Source of the DNA: Alkalihalophilus pseudofirmus
GTDB lineage: Bacteria > Bacillota > Bacilli > Bacillales > Bacillaceae_D
Reading direction: 5' to 3'
Assembly (NCBI RefSeq): GCF_029094545.1
Contig: NZ_CP117835.1
Coordinates: forward strand, 2,150,001-2,214,000
Length of the DNA stretch: 64,000 bases
Every line of letters begins with the position of its first letter. The stretch's first letter is position 1. The notes under the pieces are model-generated. The model did no database searches. It was not told where the DNA came from and was given only the letters and a program-made list of their open reading frames with translations. The position numbers were made by a program, and so were the translations under genes. This document shows, in pieces, positions 42,474-51,811 of this stretch.

Positions 42474-44903
42474 TTATTTTGTAAACTTCACCTTCTGTAA
42501 ACGTAGAGCATTTAATACAACCGATACGGAACTAAACGCCATTGCAGCACCTGCAACCCACGGGGCTAACAGGCCGACTGCAGCAATTGGGATGGCAGAT
42601 GTGTTGTAAATAAAAGCAAAGAATAAGTTTTGCTTGATATTTTTCATCGTCTTGCGGCTCATATGAATCGCATCTGCTACACTATTTAAGTCGCCTCGCA
42701 TAAGTGTGATATCTGCCGCTTCAATCGCAACATCTGTACCTGTTCCGATGGCCATTCCGATGTCAGCAACTGCAAGGGCAGGCGCGTCATTAATCCCGTC
42801 ACCAACCATCGCTACTTTCTTCCCTTGCTTTTGCAGCTTCTTAACCTCAGAACTTTTTTGCTCTGGAATGACTTCTGCTATGACGTGCGTGATCCCAACT
42901 TGGCTGGCAATAGCCTTGGCAGTACGTTCATTGTCACCGGTTAGCATGATCACTTCAAGCCCCAAATCATGCATTCTTTCAATTGCTTCTTTTGAGGTTT
43001 CTTTCACCGTATCAGCAACCGCGATAATCCCTGCAAATTGCCCTTCCACAGCTATTAGCATCGCCGTCTTCCCTTGGTTTTCTAGTTCTTCCATTAAAGA
43101 ATCTGCGTTCTTCATAGGAACAGAATGTTGTTTCATTAAGTTTCTAGTCCCAGCTAGAATCTCTTTATTATCGACAATAGCACGGATTCCATAGCCTGGA
43201 ATTGCCTCAAAGTCCGTTGAGTCATTTAGACTGATCCCTTTTTCTTTAATTCCTTTGACAATTGCCTGAGCTAAAGGGTGCTCTGAATGTTTTTCGGCAG
43301 AGCCGACATAATATAAAACGTTTTCTTCAGTGAAGCCCTCAGCAATTTCTACATCCGTTAATTCCGGCTGTCCTTTTGTGACGGTCCCTGTTTTATCTAA
43401 CACAACTGTTTGGATGTTCTGCGTATTTTCTAAGTGTTCGCCGCCTTTAAATAATAACCCCATCTCAGCTGCACGGCCTGATCCCGCCATAATAGAAGTT
43501 GGAGTAGCTAGGCCTAGTGCGCATGGGCAGGCAATAACTAAAATGGAGATCATTGGAATTAATGCTTGACGTAAATCTCCAGGCGCAACAATAAAATACC
43601 AAATAAGAAATGTAGCAATGGCAATAGCTACTACGACTGGAACAAAGATTCCTGACACTTTATCCACTAAACGCTGGATGTCAGCTTTAGATCCTTGCGC
43701 TTCTTCGACGACTTTTACGATTTGTGATAAAGCTGTATTTCTACCGACTTTTGTTGCCTTTACTTTAATCGATCCATTCTTATTAATAGTGGCACCGATC
43801 ACCGGATCGCCTACACTCTTATCAACCGGAATACTCTCACCTGTAATCATTGATTCATCTATCGCAGATCTGCCTTCGATCAACTCTCCATCAACTGGAA
43901 CTTTTTCACCTGGCTTGATGATAACGACATCTCCCACAATAACTTCTTCTGCAGGAATTTCCACCTCTTCTTCGTTCCGGATGACTCGTGCTGTTTTGGC
44001 TTGAAGACCAAGCAATTTTTGAATGGCTTGGCTTGTGCGGCCTTTGGCACGAACTTCAAACAGCTTTCCTAGCACAATTAAAGTAATGATCACAGCAGCA
44101 GCTTCAAAGTAAAGCTCAGGCATCCCTTGACCTCCGGCTGCCATCCATTCCCATCCTAAATAGATACTGTAAAAATAAGCTGCACTCGTTCCAAGCGCCA
44201 CTAGCACATCCATATTGGCACTTTTGTTTTTTAGAGCTTGGTAAGCACCTTTATAGAATTGAGCACCTACAATAAATTGAACAGGTGTTGCGAGCGCTAA
44301 TTGCACCCACGGATTCATGAACATACCTGGCATATACAAAAACGCCGTCATTTCAAAATGAGTAACCATCGTCCATAAAAGCGGTAATGTTAGAATGGCT
44401 GAGAAGATAAACTTCCCGTATTGCTTTTCAATTTCTTTTTCTTTATGGTCGACCGTCTCCCTTGCATCTTGCTTGGGAATGAGTGTGAATCCTAATTTTT
44501 TAATTGTTTCTACCATTTCATTCGGGTTAATAGCCCGGTTATCATATTCAACGGAAAGAGTTTCTAAGGCAAAGTTAACATTGGCAGATGAAACGCCCTC
44601 TAGTTTATTCATTCTTTTCTCAATCCGGTTTGCACAAGCCGCACATGTCATACCTGATATATCAAATTCTGTCTTGTCGTGAATGACCTGATATCCTAGT
44701 TTCTCGATTTTTGCTTCGAACTCTTTCTTATCAACGATAGAAGGGTCATACTTAATTGTTGTTTTCTCAAGGGCAAAGTTTACGTTAGCTTCTTCTACCC
44801 CTTCGACTCTAGATAACCCTTTTTCTATTTTATTGGCACAGGCTGCACATGTCATACCTGTTATAGTTAACGAAACTTCTTTTTGTTCCAATGTAAATCC
44901 CAC
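42474..44903 (-). CDS. copA: Copper-exporting P1B-type ATPase (809 aa)
   Basis: Two N-terminal heavy-metal-binding domains (GMTCAAC at 16-22 and 84-90), eight transmembrane helices with the CPC motif in IACPCALGLATP, phosphorylation site DKTGTVTKG, HP motif SEHPLAQAIV and hinge GDGINDAPALA. It pumps Cu(I) out of the cell, receiving it from CopZ. It is the same length and domain set as B. subtilis CopA. It follows copZ with an 86-bp gap that contains an ATACC...GGTAT palindrome, so may also have its own CsoR-regulated promoter. Confidence 0.97.
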   Translation of the reverse strand: MGFTLEQKEVSLTITGMTCAACANKIEKGLSRVEGVEEANVNFALEKTTIKYDPSIVDKKEFEAKIEKLGYQVIHDKTEFDISGMTCAACANRIEKRMNKLEGVSSANVNFALETLSVEYDNRAINPNEMVETIKKLGFTLIPKQDARETVDHKEKEIEKQYGKFIFSAILTLPLLWTMVTHFEMTAFLYMPGMFMNPWVQLALATPVQFIVGAQFYKGAYQALKNKSANMDVLVALGTSAAYFYSIYLGWEWMAAGGQGMPELYFEAAAVIITLIVLGKLFEVRAKGRTSQAIQKLLGLQAKTARVIRNEEEVEIPAEEVIVGDVVIIKPGEKVPVDGELIEGRSAIDESMITGESIPVDKSVGDPVIGATINKNGSIKVKATKVGRNTALSQIVKVVEEAQGSKADIQRLVDKVSGIFVPVVVAIAIATFLIWYFIVAPGDLRQALIPMISILVIACPCALGLATPTSIMAGSGRAAEMGLLFKGGEHLENTQNIQTVVLDKTGTVTKGQPELTDVEIAEGFTEENVLYYVGSAEKHSEHPLAQAIVKGIKEKGISLNDSTDFEAIPGYGIRAIVDNKEILAGTRNLMKQHSVPMKNADSLMEELENQGKTAMLIAVEGQFAGIIAVADTVKETSKEAIERMHDLGLEVIMLTGDNERTAKAIASQVGITHVIAEVIPEQKSSEVKKLQKQGKKVAMVGDGINDAPALAVADIGMAIGTGTDVAIEAADITLMRGDLNSVADAIHMSRKTMKNIKQNLFFAFIYNTSAIPIAAVGLLAPWVAGAAMAFSSVSVVLNALRLQKVKFTK

Positions 44904-44911
44904 CTAACCTC

Positions 44912-44928
44912 ATACCCAGTATAGGTAT
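44912..44928. promoter_or_regulatory. Palindrome before copA, possible CsoR site
   Basis: ATACC-CAGTATA-GGTAT, 9 bp from the copA start. The ATACC/GGTAT arms resemble the copper-responsive operator half-sites near csoR and copZ. Confidence 0.45.
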
Positions 44929-44989
44929 ATTTTTTTGAAAAAATATCGTGCTTCACAAGTAAGCACGACATTTTCCTAAATAGGGATGC

Positions 44990-45199
44990 TTATGATACTA
45001 CATCATATCCTTGGTCTTCGATTACTTCCTTGATCGTTCCAAGGTTTAATTCGTTTTCGTTATAAGATACTTCCACTTGACCTTTATCAAGGGCAACCTT
45101 TACAGATTCAACTCCTGATAATTCGCCAACACTTCCTTCTACTGAACTTACACAATGCCCGCAAGACATTCCTTTTACTGTGAGTGTTTCTTGTGCCAT
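44990..45199 (-). CDS. copZ: Copper chaperone CopZ (69 aa)
   Basis: One heavy-metal-associated domain with the Cu(I) site GMSCGHC (residues 9-15) and the beta-alpha-beta-beta-alpha-beta spacing of the Atx1 fold. It carries Cu(I) to CopA, whose gene follows. Length and the GHC variant match B. subtilis CopZ. The upstream gap contains a perfect 9-bp inverted repeat that is the best candidate operator of the copZ-copA unit. Confidence 0.95.
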   Translation of the reverse strand: MAQETLTVKGMSCGHCVSSVEGSVGELSGVESVKVALDKGQVEVSYNENELNLGTIKEVIEDQGYDVVS

Positions 45200-45243
45200 T
45201 TTGAACCCTCCAAGAAATAGTTTTTAATCACTTCAACCTCAAT

Positions 45244-45265
45244 ATACTATACTAGGGTATAGTAT
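45244..45265. promoter_or_regulatory. CsoR operator candidate before copZ
   Basis: ATACTATAC-TAGG-GTATAGTAT is a perfect inverted repeat of nine bases around TAGG, 45 bp before copZ. Position, size and the TATAC/GTATA arms agree with CsoR control of copZA in Bacillus. Confidence 0.7.
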
Positions 45266-45325
45266 TCAAGGGTTAAATAAAAAGTAAAGTATTAATTGCT
45301 TTTTTACATCTAGTATGAAGGCTTA

Positions 45326-45604
45326 TTAGAGCATTTTCTTCATTACATCCATTAGTTCATCAATTGCCTTTTCACCGTTATCATTTTTAATAGCATTGGC
45401 TACACAATGACGAGTATGGTCCTCGACAAGTCCTAAAGATACTTTATTTATAGCAGCTTGGATAGCTGAAATTTGAGTCAATACATCTACACAATAGCGA
45501 TCATTTTCAATCATATTATGGATTCCTCTAACTTGTCCTTCTATTCGTTTCAATCGGTTTAGCATTTGCTGTTTATTCGGCTGGACTGTTTTTTTTGCTT
45601 CCAT
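45326..45604 (-). CDS. csoR: Copper-sensing repressor CsoR (92 aa)
   Basis: DUF156/CsoR family: LNRLKRIEGQVRGIHNMIENDRYCVDVLTQISAIQAA carries the first Cu(I) Cys, and the HTRHC segment gives the second-helix His and Cys ligands. The protein is an all-helical tetramer that leaves DNA when Cu(I) binds. The second ATG (45604), six bases after AAGGAGG, is chosen because the first ATG abuts the ribosome site. It lies upstream of copZ and copA in the same direction, the standard Bacillus arrangement. Confidence 0.95.
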   Translation of the reverse strand: MEAKKTVQPNKQQMLNRLKRIEGQVRGIHNMIENDRYCVDVLTQISAIQAAINKVSLGLVEDHTRHCVANAIKNDNGEKAIDELMDVMKKML

Positions 45605-45731
45605 AACCATCCTCCTTATACGTATACCCCGTAAGACTATCCTAACACAGCCTATTCAAAATTTCTAATACATCCTCCTCTTTTGCTTATTAATATAAGA
45701 AGAATCGTCTAATTACTCACAAAAAAATTCA

Positions 45732-45760
45732 TTGACACTTAGAAATTCTAGACTTATAGT
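45732..45760 (+). promoter_or_regulatory. SigA-type promoter of the siderophore operon
   Basis: TTGACA at 45732-45737, a 17-bp spacer and TATAGT at 45755-45760. It reads towards the plus-strand iron-uptake genes. Confidence 0.75.
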
Positions 45761-45771
45761 GTAATCATAAA

Positions 45772-45792
45772 TGATAGTGATAATTGTTTTCA
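45772..45792. promoter_or_regulatory. Fur box
   Basis: TGATAGTGATAATTGTTTTC at 45772 closely matches the Fur consensus of overlapping TGATAATNATTATCA units. It lies 12 bp after the -10 element, so Fur with iron would block transcription. Confidence 0.8.
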
Positions 45793-45822
45793 GTTAGATG
45801 GAGGGATTGGAGGCTACATAAA

Positions 45823-46671
45823 ATGACTCGTCTTTATACAGAAGATTTACGTATCGGTTACGGTGAGAATGTCATTGTAAAGAATTTGAGTATAAACATA
45901 CCTGATGGCAAAATCACAACCATTATCGGTCCCAATGGCTGCGGAAAGTCGACGCTGCTTAAAGCGATTACGCGTGTGATTTCCTCGCAATCTGGCAACG
46001 TCATACTAGACGGCGAGAGTATTTTCACGAAGGATACGAAGGCTCTTGCCAAGCAAATGGCGACATTGCCGCAGACTCCTGAGAGTGCAAGCGGATTAAC
46101 GGTTGGAGAACTTGTTTCCTACGGTCGTTTCCCCTACCAGAAAGGATTTGGTCGTCTAAGTAAAAGAGATATCGAAGTCATTGACTGGGCTCTTAGTGTG
46201 ACAGGTACTCTCGAGTATAAATATCGTTCGGTCGATGCCTTATCAGGCGGACAGCGGCAGCGGGTCTGGATTGCGATGGCCCTTGCACAGGAGACTGAGA
46301 TTATCTTTCTGGATGAACCTACCACTTACCTTGATATGGCTCATCAGCTTGAAGTGCTTGAGCTGTTGCAGAGGCTTAATCATGAAGAAGGCCGTACGAT
46401 TGTGATGGTGATTCATGACTTGAATCAAGCTGCACGATTCGCTGATCATATCATTGCGCTAAAAGACGGTCGCATCATTCAATCTGGTACATGTGAAGAC
46501 GTCATTAAAAATGATGTTCTCAAGCAAGTGTTTGGAATTGATGCTGTCATCGGACGCGACCCGAATACGAACAAACCAATGTGTATTACTTACAATTTAC
46601 TTAAAGGAGAAAACCACCATGAAAAAACAACTGCTCATTCCCTTTCTTATGCTCTTAGTGCTAGTTCTTAG
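45823..46671 (+). CDS. Iron-siderophore ABC transporter ATPase (282 aa)
   Basis: FecE/FhuC-type nucleotide-binding subunit: Walker A GPNGCGKST (36-44), ABC signature LSGGQ (140-144), Walker B IIFLDEPT (158-166) and the switch His in MVIHDLNQAARF. The ATG at 45823, nine bases after GGAGG, is used; a frame from 45784 adds 13 unlikely residues. Its end overlaps the binding-protein gene by 53 bp in another frame, an unusually long overlap. Energises uptake through the two FecCD permeases. B. subtilis YusV is the nearest functional analogue. Confidence 0.93.
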   Translation: MTRLYTEDLRIGYGENVIVKNLSINIPDGKITTIIGPNGCGKSTLLKAITRVISSQSGNVILDGESIFTKDTKALAKQMATLPQTPESASGLTVGELVSYGRFPYQKGFGRLSKRDIEVIDWALSVTGTLEYKYRSVDALSGGQRQRVWIAMALAQETEIIFLDEPTTYLDMAHQLEVLELLQRLNHEEGRTIVMVIHDLNQAARFADHIIALKDGRIIQSGTCEDVIKNDVLKQVFGIDAVIGRDPNTNKPMCITYNLLKGENHHEKTTAHSLSYALSASS

Positions 46672-47554
46672 CGCTTGCGGCAGCACATCAGAAGACTCTG
46701 CTTCTTCAGCTGAAGAAGATACAAATACTGAAGAGACTGGTACAATCACTTATCAGTCAGAAAACGGTCCGATTGAAGTTCCAGCTGATCCACAGCGTGT
46801 CGTTGTGTTATCTTCATTTAATGCAGGAAGCGTCATGGCTCTAGATGTTCCTATTGTCGGTGTTGATTCTTGGGCAAAAATGAACCCACGCTATGAGGAA
46901 TATATTGGCGATGCAGCGGAAGTGACCGATGAAAGCTTAGAGCAAATTATTGAGCTTGACCCTGACCTTATTATTGCAGCACCAACAAACAACAACCTAG
47001 ACAAACTGGGTGAAATAGCTCCAACTGTTACGTTTACGTACGGAGAGGTCGATTATTTAACGCAGCATGTTGAAATTGGCAAGCTGTTAAATAAAGAAGA
47101 AGAAGCACAAGCTTGGGTTGATGACTTCAAAGAACGTGCACATAAAGCAGGCGAAGAAGTGAAGGAAAAAATCGGCGAAGACGCGACGGTTACAGTTATA
47201 GAAAATTTTGATAAACAATTATATGTATTCGGCGATAACTGGGGCCGCGGCACGGAAATTCTTTATCAAGAAATGAAGCTTGAGATGCCTGAGAAAGTTC
47301 AAGAAATGGCTCAAAACGAAGGCTACTATGCTCTTTCTGTTGAAGTATTGCCAGAATATGCTGGTGATTATATGATCGTCAGCTCAGATGGTGCGGATAC
47401 AGCGTATCAAGAAACGGAAACGTATAAGAACATCCCTGCTGTTGCAAATGAGCGTGTATTTACAGCAAATGCATCTGAATTTTATTTTAATGACCCAATT
47501 ACACTAGACTTCCAATTAGACTTTTTCACTGAAAGTTTTTTAAGCAGTAATTAA
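46619..47554 (+). CDS. Iron-siderophore binding lipoprotein (311 aa)
   Basis: Signal peptide with lipobox LSAC (Cys about residue 18), a Ser/Glu-rich linker, then the class III helical-backbone fold: PIEVPADPQRVVVLSSFNAGSVMALDVPIVGV and DPDLIIAAP in lobe 1, and NVTVIENFDKQLY-like and DPITLDFQ parts later. It binds a ferric siderophore (hydroxamate or carboxylate type, not determinable). The ATG at 46619 follows AAAGGAG and lies inside the ATPase gene; a frame from 46493 gives 42 extra residues that only mirror the ATPase in another frame. Confidence 0.92.
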   Translation: MKKQLLIPFLMLLVLVLSACGSTSEDSASSAEEDTNTEETGTITYQSENGPIEVPADPQRVVVLSSFNAGSVMALDVPIVGVDSWAKMNPRYEEYIGDAAEVTDESLEQIIELDPDLIIAAPTNNNLDKLGEIAPTVTFTYGEVDYLTQHVEIGKLLNKEEEAQAWVDDFKERAHKAGEEVKEKIGEDATVTVIENFDKQLYVFGDNWGRGTEILYQEMKLEMPEKVQEMAQNEGYYALSVEVLPEYAGDYMIVSSDGADTAYQETETYKNIPAVANERVFTANASEFYFNDPITLDFQLDFFTESFLSSN

Positions 47555-47576
47555 TAGTTGTTTCAATGATTAATTT

Positions 47577-47606
47577 GGGAGGAATCTAAAGCGGATTCCT
47601 CCTCTT
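47577..47606 (+). terminator. Attenuating terminator between binding protein and permeases
   Basis: GAGGAATC, a 7-nt loop, GATTCCTC and TCTTATTTT, directly after the binding-protein stop and 43 bp before the first permease. It probably lowers permease expression relative to the binding protein. Confidence 0.75.
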
Positions 47607-47644
47607 ATTTTATCCTATTATTTCAGAAGAAGAGTTGAGATGTG

Positions 47645-48655
47645 ATGGTACATACTAAACGATTAATTAAATCTAAATCCGCAGCATTTCTTATAGCTGC
47701 AGCAGTATTTATCGCCATTTTTATAAGCTCCGTCTTGTTTGGCGCAGCTGATGTGACGATTCAGGATGTGCGGGCGGCTATGTTTACAAGTGATTCTGGT
47801 GAGAAGCTGTCGATGCTTCGTGAAATCCGCTTCCCACGTGCAGTTGGTGCAATGGCTGTTGGAGCTGCTCTTGCGGTTTCAGGTGCGATTATTCAAGGGT
47901 TAACGAGAAACCCGTTAGCTGATCCCGGCCTTTTAGGAATTACAGCAGGTGCGAATGTTGCGCTCGCTATTACAATCGCCTTTATCCCTGCCGCTAATTA
48001 TTTCGGCATGATGATTGCCTGTTTTATTGGTGCAGCTGTCGGAACTCTTATGGTGCTTGGCATAGGTGCCTCCCGCCGCGGCGGGTTCTCCCCGTTTCGG
48101 ATCGTTTTAGCCGGGGCTGCCGTAACGGCTTTTTTAACAGCCATCGCTGAAGGGATCGGGATATATTTTAAGATTTCTAAAGACGTCTCAATGTGGACGG
48201 CAGGCGGGTTGATCGGTACGTCTTGGGGACAGCTTGAAATAGTTACGCCCTTTATTTTTGGGGGAATTTTAATTGCGATCCTTCTGTCTAAGCAGCTGAC
48301 AATTCTCAGCCTAAGTGAAGAAGTGGCTGTGGGGCTTGGCCAGCATACGACCAAAGTCAAAATCATGCTATTTATTGTAATTGTGATTCTCGCAGGTGCT
48401 GCAGTCGCGCTTGTTGGTAATATGGCATTTATCGGCCTCATGATCCCGCATATCGTTCGGGCAGTAGTTGGAACAGATTATCGCAATGTATTGCCGATGT
48501 CCGTCTTATTTGGTGCCGGTTTTATGCTTCTTTGTGACCTTGTTGGACGTACAATCAGTGCACCTTATGAAACCCCTGTTGCTGCAATTGTTGCAATCAT
48601 TGGGCTTCCATTTTTTCTCTTTATTGTTCGAAAAGAAGGGAAGGCATTTTTATGA
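47645..48655 (+). CDS. Iron-siderophore ABC permease, FecCD family, first subunit (336 aa)
   Basis: About ten membrane helices with FecCD marks: LREIRFPRAVGAMAVGAALAVSGAIIQGLTRNPLADPGLLGI and GNMAFIGLMIPHIVRAVVGTDYRNVLPMS, the loop that contacts the ATPase. Either the GTG at 47642 or the ATG at 47645 may start; the ATG is given. It overlaps the second permease by 4 bp (ATGA). Two different permeases form the heterodimeric channel of this importer. Confidence 0.93.
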   Translation: MVHTKRLIKSKSAAFLIAAAVFIAIFISSVLFGAADVTIQDVRAAMFTSDSGEKLSMLREIRFPRAVGAMAVGAALAVSGAIIQGLTRNPLADPGLLGITAGANVALAITIAFIPAANYFGMMIACFIGAAVGTLMVLGIGASRRGGFSPFRIVLAGAAVTAFLTAIAEGIGIYFKISKDVSMWTAGGLIGTSWGQLEIVTPFIFGGILIAILLSKQLTILSLSEEVAVGLGQHTTKVKIMLFIVIVILAGAAVALVGNMAFIGLMIPHIVRAVVGTDYRNVLPMSVLFGAGFMLLCDLVGRTISAPYETPVAAIVAIIGLPFFLFIVRKEGKAFL

Positions 48656-49659
48656 TTCATCCAAGTATTATCAAAAAACAGCGCATGATTTTAATTGTCT
48701 TAACGGTTCTAATCATACTTACAGCGGCCATCGGAGCAAGCATAGGCCCCTCTTCCCTCTCTTTTAACCGCATCCTCCCTACTCTGTTTGGTCAAGGAGA
48801 ATTTAAAGAGGAATTTATCTTATTTTCTGTGAGGCTGCCTAGAATTGTTGTAACTCTTCTTGCAGGTATGGCCCTTGCGTTATCGGGCGCAATCTTACAA
48901 GGCATTACACGAAATGATTTGGCTGACCCGGGTATTATCGGCATTAATTCTGGAGCCGGCGTTGGAGTAGCTGTCTTTTATTTATTTTTCCCGGTTAGTA
49001 ATGGCAGCTTTGTCTTTTTGCTCCCTCTGATCGCCTTTGCCTCTGCCCTCATTACAGCAATAGCGATCTACTTATTCGCCTATAATCGTACAACAGGCCT
49101 TGCTCCTGTGCGGTTAGTATTAACGGGTGTAGGGTTTTCGATGGCTTTATCAGGTGTGATGATCTTGCTCTTTTCATCTGTTGATCCATTTAAAGTAGAT
49201 TTTATTGCCAGGTGGATGGCAGGAAATGTGTGGGGGGCGGATTGGCCATTTATTTGGGCGATACTGCCTTGGCTTGTTATTTTAATTCCTTTTACGCTCT
49301 ATAAAGCAAACCGATTGAACATTCTCGGGCTTGGTGAGCCGGCTGCGATTGGAGTTGGCATCCGTGTTGAGCGTGAACGATTTGTACTGTTGATCACAGC
49401 CGTAGCTCTTGCTGCATCAGCTGTTTCAGTTACTGGCGGCATTGCGTTTATTGGTTTGATGGCTCCTCATATGGCAAAGGCGTTGGTTGGACCAAGAAAT
49501 CAGCTCTACATTCCTGTCGCAATCCTGCTTGGCGGCTGGCTCTTAGTGTTAGCTGATACGGTTGGACGAAATCTTGTCGAACCTGATGGGATCCCGACAG
49601 GCATCATGGTCGCGTTAATCGGTGCTCCTTATTTTATGTATTTGTTGATGAGAAAATAA
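48652..49659 (+). CDS. Iron-siderophore ABC permease, FecCD family, second subunit (335 aa)
   Basis: Partner of the preceding permease with LPRIVVTLLAGMALALSGAILQGITRNDLADPGIIGINSG and GGIAFIGLMAPHMAKALVGPRNQLYIPVAI. About ten helices. The 4-bp overlap with the first subunit gives translational coupling. It is the last gene of the Fur-controlled operon ATPase, binding protein, permease, permease. No siderophore biosynthesis gene is in the window, so a foreign siderophore may be the substrate. Confidence 0.93.
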   Translation: MIHPSIIKKQRMILIVLTVLIILTAAIGASIGPSSLSFNRILPTLFGQGEFKEEFILFSVRLPRIVVTLLAGMALALSGAILQGITRNDLADPGIIGINSGAGVGVAVFYLFFPVSNGSFVFLLPLIAFASALITAIAIYLFAYNRTTGLAPVRLVLTGVGFSMALSGVMILLFSSVDPFKVDFIARWMAGNVWGADWPFIWAILPWLVILIPFTLYKANRLNILGLGEPAAIGVGIRVERERFVLLITAVALAASAVSVTGGIAFIGLMAPHMAKALVGPRNQLYIPVAILLGGWLLVLADTVGRNLVEPDGIPTGIMVALIGAPYFMYLLMRK

Positions 49660-49806
49660 TAGATATTTATACGTTTACCTAATATAGCCCTAGTTATTTC
49701 ATGGAGAGACAACCCTTGTTGAATAGAAGAAATTGAGATACAATATTTGAATCGATAAAGCAGGGATTGTATTAAATCTTGATCCCCAGAAAGGGTTGTA
49801 TGAACG

Positions 49807-51570
49807 ATGGAGAAAACAGATTCTCTATATACATTACTACAAAAAAAGAATCATATAGACTCCATCCAAGCCTACTATACTTACACTGAGCGTGAAAAAT
49901 ATTTACATCATGCGTTCCAGTTTGTAAGTTTTGCATTAAAGCATAATTATAAAGTCATATGTATAGAAGATGACTCTCTATATCAAGAATTGCTTTCTCA
50001 ATTATCACTAGTATACTCTGATGATTTACTTAGGAATATCACTTTTTATGACAGCAGCGAATTTTATCTTGCCTCAAATGTATTTAAAGGCGAGGACCAG
50101 TCTTCAAAGCTATTAAATGCAATGAGGCCTGTTATTAACAATGGGGATCGTCTCATGATATGGGGCAATATAAAATTTGCAAATGAAAAAGTTGTTCTTC
50201 AACAACTCAAAAAGTTTAAAGTTTATTGCGATCCATATATTACAGAGCATCAAATATCAACAGTGTGTGCGATGAATGGGTTTAACACCCCTGCCTATAT
50301 TCAAACTGAATTACTTAAAACACATAAATATTTTATGACCGATGATGAAATTACTAAATCAGGTATCTTTAAGATGGGGTATTACCACGTCGAAGAAGAA
50401 TTAGAGAATAAACGTATACATATGATTGAACAACAGAACAGACAACTCTCTATTGATAATGAAAAATTGAGTAACGCGTATGAACTGCTTAGTAGAAAAA
50501 AGAAGGAATATCGCAAGTTATTAACCGAGTTACCCATTGCTACATTTATTACCAAATCAGATTGTATAGTATATGCGAACGAAAAAGCTCTCATAGATTT
50601 AGAGCTCCCGAACTTTGAATTTATTCATGATGTAAATGTATTTGATATCATTCAATTTATCGATCATTCCATTAAAGAGCAATGGTTACTTAGCCTTCAA
50701 TCAAATCAAGATTTTCAACTGAAAGAAGTAGAACTAATCCTTTCTAATGGGCAGGTTAAAACGTTTGAGCTAAAGTCGATGCGTACTTGGTATCAAGGCG
50801 GCGAAGCCATTTTGCATGTTCTAATTGATTTAACTCCATATAAAGTGTTAGAAAAAGAAATGATTCGTTCAGAAAAATTAAATATCGCCGGGCAGTTGGC
50901 TGCAGGAATTGCCCATGAAATTAAAAACCCGCTTACTGCGATCAAAGGGTTCTACAAATTGTTTAAACTTAATATGGGGAAAGAATTCTATTATAAAATA
51001 ATTGAAGATGAACTTAATCGGATCGAACAAATTGCTAATGAATTCCTAGCTTTATCTAAACCTCATTCAAATGTATTTGAAGTTCACTCGATTTCAAAAA
51101 TCATTCAAGAAGTGAAAACTTTACTAGAAACAGAAGCGATTCTTAAAGGAAATGAAATTATAACGTCCTTTCAGAAAAGTGACGAGCTTTTCATTTATTG
51201 CGAGGAAACAAAAATGAAACAAGTATTTGTTAACCTCATTAAGAATGCCATTGAAGCTACAACAAACGGACACATATTTATAACGACCAATCTACGAGGC
51301 GAGAATGTAGAAATCAGCATACAAGATCAAGGCTGCGGGATTTCAGAAACCACTTTAAAAAAAGTGGGAGAGCCTTTCTTTACAACGAAAGAAACAGGAA
51401 CTGGCTTAGGTTTATTGATTTGCGATAAAATTATTGACACTCATAATGGTACTAGGAGCATTGAAAGTACTAAAAATGTAGGAACTACGTACACAATCTT
51501 ATTACCTCTAGCACAAAAACATTTGTCTTTAGATGCAGATTCACCTTCTTATAGTAAACAGTATATCTAA
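49807..51570 (+). CDS. MEDS-PAS orphan sensor histidine kinase, copy 1 (587 aa)
   Basis: N-terminal MEDS-type domain (about 15-190; YYTYTEREKYLHHAF, the RecA-like strand YKVICIEDD), a coiled segment (205-235), one PAS domain (236-345), HisKA with phospho-acceptor His370 in AAGIAHEIKNPLTAIKGF, and HATPase (about 470-575; NLIKNAIEA, GTGLGLLICDKI). No transmembrane helix, so it is cytoplasmic. No response regulator is adjacent; the HEIKNPL box is typical of Bacillus sporulation kinases that phosphorylate Spo0F. The MEDS domain is thought to sense small organic molecules. A near-identically built paralogue follows. Spo0F as target is inferred. Confidence 0.88.
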   Translation: MEKTDSLYTLLQKKNHIDSIQAYYTYTEREKYLHHAFQFVSFALKHNYKVICIEDDSLYQELLSQLSLVYSDDLLRNITFYDSSEFYLASNVFKGEDQSSKLLNAMRPVINNGDRLMIWGNIKFANEKVVLQQLKKFKVYCDPYITEHQISTVCAMNGFNTPAYIQTELLKTHKYFMTDDEITKSGIFKMGYYHVEEELENKRIHMIEQQNRQLSIDNEKLSNAYELLSRKKKEYRKLLTELPIATFITKSDCIVYANEKALIDLELPNFEFIHDVNVFDIIQFIDHSIKEQWLLSLQSNQDFQLKEVELILSNGQVKTFELKSMRTWYQGGEAILHVLIDLTPYKVLEKEMIRSEKLNIAGQLAAGIAHEIKNPLTAIKGFYKLFKLNMGKEFYYKIIEDELNRIEQIANEFLALSKPHSNVFEVHSISKIIQEVKTLLETEAILKGNEIITSFQKSDELFIYCEETKMKQVFVNLIKNAIEATTNGHIFITTNLRGENVEISIQDQGCGISETTLKKVGEPFFTTKETGTGLGLLICDKIIDTHNGTRSIESTKNVGTTYTILLPLAQKHLSLDADSPSYSKQYI

Positions 51571-51614
51571 ATGATTCAAATAAGCGACTGCAAATGTAAT
51601 TAAATGTAAATTTA

Positions 51615-51647
51615 CCTCGAGAGCATATTTTCTCTCGGGTTTTTTTA
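51615..51647 (+). terminator. Terminator after kinase copy 1
   Basis: CTCGAGAG, loop CATATTTT, CTCTCGGG and TTTTTTT on the plus strand. It isolates the two kinase genes into separate transcripts. Confidence 0.85.
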
Positions 51648-51811
51648 CTTAAATTGGGTTATTATTCCTATTAACCACGTATGAAGAAAGTCATCCATGT
51701 TTGCAAATATTTTTTATAATAAACAGAAAATTCAGTCCTTTTAAAGGGTATCTTTGCTCTTATGTTGAATACTATCAGCAATGACTAGTAAGAAAGGGTG
51801 AAGTTTTAGTT

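Noticed and set aside
46493-46618. 42-residue N-terminal extension of the siderophore-binding protein
   Set aside because: It overlaps the ATPase gene in another frame and lies before a clear lipoprotein signal peptide with its own ribosome site at 46619.
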